This document shows, piece after piece, positions 5,473 through 8,000 of a stretch of DNA of 8,000 bases. Origin of the DNA: an uncultured Dermatophilus sp. (GTDB lineage Bacteria > Actinomycetota > Actinomycetes > Actinomycetales > Dermatophilaceae); contig CAMCQD010000065.1 in assembly GCA_945876925.1 (NCBI GenBank), positions 1-8,000 on the forward strand. Direction: 5' to 3'. The notes under the pieces are model-generated. The model was not told the origin of the DNA and did no database searches. It saw only the letters and a list, made by a program, of their open reading frames with translations. Position numbers and translations under genes: made by a program. The first letter of the stretch is position 1; the number at the start of each line of letters is the position of its first letter.

Positions 5473-6483
5473 ATGGGATACGTACTCGCCCCCCCCAGGT
5501 GGGCCGCCCGGTCCGCGCCCATCTACCGCCGCGCCGATCACTTCACCGGCCTCACCGGGATCGACTGGCACGGGTGGGACGGGTCCATATGGCCGCTCCG
5601 CGACGGCGGCCCCGACCGGGCACGCCGCGGCGTCGTCCTCCTCTCCGCCCGCGGCCTCGGCTTCGGCGAGCAGGACAGTCACGAATCCGAATCACCCGCG
5701 CTCCACGGAGCCGCCTACCAGGGATACCGGCTCGCCACCCGCGAAGTGCACCTCGCGATCGAGATCTACAGCCACGTCTCCGGCGCGGACATGCTCGACC
5801 TCGACGCCGCATTCGCCCGCTCCATGCTCCCCGCCACCAGCGACTCCCGCCGCGGCCCCGGGCACCTCGTCGTCACCGGCCCCGCCGGGCAGCGCCGCTG
5901 GCTCGAGCTATACCCCGCCCACCGCGGCGACTGGACCATGGACCACGACCCGTTCCTCCACGGGTGGCGCACCATCGGCCAGTACCTGCGCGCCTACCGT
6001 CCCCTCTGGACCGGCGACCCCCTGGACGAGACCGGGACCGTGTTCACGGCCGCCCCGGCCGGCGGGGCGTTCCTCGGCGGCGGCCCGCCCGGCGGGTCCG
6101 GGCCGCCCTTCCAGATCGGGCAGTCCTCGACCCTCGCCCAGGCGCGCGCCTCGAACCCTGGCGAGGAGCCGGTGTGGCTCACGTGGGATCTGACCGGCCC
6201 CGGCGAATCGTGGACCATCGGCGTCGACGGCCACGAGACCACCATCACCACCCACCTGGGAGCCGGGGAGACCCTGCACATCGACACCGACCCCCTCGCC
6301 CGCACCATCACCACACCCGCCGGGCAGCAGGTCTGGCCCCAGATCACCGGCGACCCCTGGGCACCACTCCCCCCCGACCCCCCCGGCACGGACCAGGGCC
6401 AGCCCATCACCCTCCGCGTCACCGGCGGCGACGGCACCGTCCGCCTCGGCCCCATCCACCCCCTCTACCACCGGGCCTGGTAA
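5473..6483 (+). CDS. Distal tail (Dit-like) protein, siphovirus tail family
   Basis: A 336-residue protein expected to form the ring joining the tail tube to the tail tip. The N-terminal part (to about residue 190) carries the layout of siphovirus Dit-like proteins: W-rich start, a RGVVLLSARGLGFGEQ stretch, SRRGPGHLVV near 130-145 and WRTIGQYLRAYRPLW near 168-182. A Gly/Pro-rich linker (about 194-215) leads to a second beta-rich domain (about 227-336) with NPGEEPVWLTWDLTGPG and a terminal GPIHPLYHRAW. That C-terminal layout is common in actinophage versions. ATG 5473 starts 3 nt after the tape measure TAA, in the same frame and with no clear ribosome binding site, so translation probably relies on reinitiation. 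The length is somewhat above a minimal Dit because of the second domain. No cysteine is present. Confidence 0.85.
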   Translation: MGYVLAPPRWAARSAPIYRRADHFTGLTGIDWHGWDGSIWPLRDGGPDRARRGVVLLSARGLGFGEQDSHESESPALHGAAYQGYRLATREVHLAIEIYSHVSGADMLDLDAAFARSMLPATSDSRRGPGHLVVTGPAGQRRWLELYPAHRGDWTMDHDPFLHGWRTIGQYLRAYRPLWTGDPLDETGTVFTAAPAGGAFLGGGPPGGSGPPFQIGQSSTLAQARASNPGEEPVWLTWDLTGPGESWTIGVDGHETTITTHLGAGETLHIDTDPLARTITTPAGQQVWPQITGDPWAPLPPDPPGTDQGQPITLRVTGGDGTVRLGPIHPLYHRAW

Positions 6484-7568
6484 TGGACGCCCCCTGGCTG
6501 CGCCTGTACACCCGCGACGGCGACCCCCGCGGCGACATCCCCGCCCCCGCGAAGGTCCGCGGCGTGATCCGCGCCTACGCCGCCTCCACCCTCGAGATCG
6601 ACCTCCAGCCCGGCGACCCCCGCGAGGAGATCCTCCGCGCCGAAGGCACCCGCGTCGAGGTGACCCTGGCCGGGGAGCACCTGGCCGGAGGGCCTGTCAC
6701 CCGCTGGACGCTCGAGGGCCCCGTCGCGCCGCGCATGACCGTCACCGTCACCGACGACCGCGACATCCTCCGCCGGATCATGGTCGCGCCCCGCCCGGAC
6801 CAGGGCCTCGACGCCCAGGGCAGCGACGCCGAATGGGCCGGCACCGGGCCACTGGAGTCAGTGCTGAAGACCCTCGCCGCCGCGAACGCTCCCCGCGCCG
6901 GGGTCGTCATGGACATCGCCCCGGACCTGGGGCGGGGACCGCAGGTGACGGTGCGGGGCAGGTGGGTGCCCATCGAGCAGGTACTCGAGGAGCATCTGCG
7001 GGCGGCGCGCATGGTCGTCACCGTCAGGTGGGTGCCTCAGTCGCGGCGGCTGCTGCTGGACGTGACCGAGCCGGGCACGTACCACACGAGGCTGTCGGCG
7101 GGGGACGGCACGGTGCAGCAGTGGCGGGTCACCTCGTCCGCGCCGGCCGTGACCCGCGCCCTCATCGGCACCACCAGCGGCGGGGTGACGCAGGTCATCC
7201 AGGGCGGGGTGGAGGCGGCGTGGGGTATCACCGGGGAGGGGTACCGGTCCGCGTCCACGGCCCCGGAGGCCGAGTCGGCGGCGCTGGCTCTCCTGGAGGA
7301 GCACGGCCCCGCCAGCGGCATGGCCGTGACGCTCGCGGAGTCCCCGCACGTGCACTACGGCGGCCCGCATGGGCTCCGCGTGGGGCAGCGGGTCCGGCTC
7401 CAGGTCGGCGCGGTCACGATCACGGACACGCTCACCGAGTGCGAGGTCGAGTGGGGCCCGGACTCCGCGCCAGTGGCGCGCCCGAAGGTCGGCGCATGGG
7501 ATGATTCGCCTGTGACGTCGCTCACCCGCGCGGTAGCGGCGATCGCACGGACGATAAGGAGGGCCTGA
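6483..7568 (+). CDS. Tail tip protein, siphovirus ReqiPepy6 Gp37-like family
   Basis: A 361-residue protein placed directly after the Dit-like gene, where Gram-positive siphoviruses encode a tail-hub protein. The N-terminus (WLRLYTRDGDPRGDIP, residues 4-19), the TLEIDLQPGDP segment and RVEVTLAGEHLAGGPVTRW near 58-77 match the Gp37-like pattern. Mid-protein there is IEQVLEEHLRAARMVVTVRW, and the C-terminal region has GLRVGQRVRLQVG. ATG 6483 shares its A with the preceding TAA (TAATG) and has no clear ribosome binding site, indicating termination-reinitiation. The frame is open much further upstream, but those codons overlap the Dit-like gene, give Arg/Pro-rich nonsense, and are a high-GC artefact. 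Third-position use changes from C-rich to G-rich near 6900. Confidence 0.85.
   Translation: MDAPWLRLYTRDGDPRGDIPAPAKVRGVIRAYAASTLEIDLQPGDPREEILRAEGTRVEVTLAGEHLAGGPVTRWTLEGPVAPRMTVTVTDDRDILRRIMVAPRPDQGLDAQGSDAEWAGTGPLESVLKTLAAANAPRAGVVMDIAPDLGRGPQVTVRGRWVPIEQVLEEHLRAARMVVTVRWVPQSRRLLLDVTEPGTYHTRLSAGDGTVQQWRVTSSAPAVTRALIGTTSGGVTQVIQGGVEAAWGITGEGYRSASTAPEAESAALALLEEHGPASGMAVTLAESPHVHYGGPHGLRVGQRVRLQVGAVTITDTLTECEVEWGPDSAPVARPKVGAWDDSPVTSLTRAVAAIARTIRRA
7556..7562 (+). promoter_or_regulatory. Strong ribosome binding site, AAGGAGG
   Basis: AAGGAGG lies inside the last codons of the Gp37-like gene, 9 nt before GTG 7572. It is the best match to the anti-Shine-Dalgarno sequence in the window and contrasts with the two preceding genes, which have none. 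It suggests that the next protein is made independently and in larger amounts. Confidence 0.85.
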
Positions 7569-7571
7569 GCG

Positions 7572-8000
7572 GTGGCGATCGTGAGCCTCGGCTACGACGG
7601 GTCAGTCGGGGAAGCTGACTGGGCCAGGCTTGCTCCCTGGCTCGGATCCCGCGCGCCCGTCGTCGGCGGCCCCCACGACTTCGAGGTGGTCCCATCCTCC
7701 GGGCATCAGGTGCGGGTCCGGGCCGGGATCGCGGCCGGGCACGGCGTCACCGACACCTCCGACTCCGACGTCGCGCTCCCCGTCCCCCCCGCGACCAGCA
7801 GCGTCCGGCACGACTGCGTCGTGCTACGCCGCGACTGGCAGGGCACCTCCCCCGGCCCCTCCGGCGGCATGGTCGGCGGGCAGACCACCGTCACCCTCGT
7901 ACCCGGCGGGTCCGCGCCCGTCCGGCCACTGCTCACCACCACGCCCGGCGTGGTCGCGATGCAGCCCCTCGCACTCGTCCGCGTCACCCCCGGCGCGGCC
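7572..8000 (+). CDS. Minor tail / baseplate protein, N-terminal part (runs off the window)
   Basis: 143 codons are visible from GTG 7572, 3 nt after the previous stop, with no stop before the edge. The pattern fits proteins found after the Gp37-like gene in actinophages: an N-terminal tail-binding section (SLGYDGSVGEADWARLAPWL), a V-x-V-x-AG strand (RVRAGIAAGHGV, about residues 52-63), then a SSVRHDCVVLRRDW segment and an LALVRVTPG segment near the end of the visible part. The family probably attaches to the tail tip and may carry receptor-binding or host-surface domains further on, which cannot be seen here. Exact function and length are unknown. Third-position C predominates, unlike the G-rich end of the preceding gene. 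Confidence 0.75.
   Translation, partial: MAIVSLGYDGSVGEADWARLAPWLGSRAPVVGGPHDFEVVPSSGHQVRVRAGIAAGHGVTDTSDSDVALPVPPATSSVRHDCVVLRRDWQGTSPGPSGGMVGGQTTVTLVPGGSAPVRPLLTTTPGVVAMQPLALVRVTPGAA

Noticed and set aside
5499..6482. Upstream extension of the Gp37-like reading frame
   Set aside because: The extension translates to Arg/Pro/His repeats inside the Dit-like gene. The TAATG junction and family-like N-terminus fix the start at 6483.

Overview
The window reads as the tail-assembly stretch of the late operon of a siphovirus (long, flexible, non-contractile tail), either free or integrated, from a very GC-rich actinobacterial host. The evidence is the extreme GC content with strong C or G preference at third codon positions, GTG as well as ATG starts, all genes on the + strand with almost no gaps, and the classic order: tail assembly chaperone with a frameshifted extension, tape measure protein, distal tail (Dit-like) protein, Gp37-like tail protein, then a further minor tail or baseplate protein. 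Host genus, and phage versus prophage, cannot be decided because no integrase, att site, head gene or host gene is in view.

Layout. Bases 1-144 are almost pure C and G. They hold several 9-11 base C tracts and a perfect 13-bp hairpin (83-119). This stretch is either an untranslated leader or the Pro/Ala-rich end of an upstream gene stopping at 148, with a GTGA overlap onto the next start. From 145 to 1034 lies a chaperone pair. A short form ends at 633. The second part (555-1034) is open in the -1 frame, has no convincing start of its own, and resembles the C-terminal half of actinophage frameshifted chaperones. The best slip site is GGATTTC at 594-600. From 1027 to 5469 is a 1480-residue tape measure protein with a TP901-type core, a helical middle, a series of about 30-residue V-x-V repeats, a conserved GGEAYIPL module and a duplicated 44-residue C-terminal unit. 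The gene at 5473-6483 is Dit-like, 6483-7568 is Gp37-like, and 7572 to the window edge is the start of another minor tail protein.

How they work together. The chaperone pair is expected to coat the tape measure protein and recruit tail tube subunits. The tape measure protein sets tail length and may help DNA cross the envelope. The Dit-like and Gp37-like proteins form the tail tip onto which receptor-binding or baseplate proteins assemble. Tight coupling (8-nt overlap, 3-nt gap, 1-nt TAATG overlap, then a gap with a strong ribosome binding site) suggests one polycistronic message from a promoter upstream of the window. No promoter or convincing rho-independent terminator is visible inside it.

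No undescribed system such as a defence island, retron, CRISPR array or mobile element is present. The most notable points are the recoding signal in the chaperone gene, the odd C-tract and hairpin leader, the internal repeat architecture of the tape measure protein, and abrupt codon-use shifts that suggest modular exchange.
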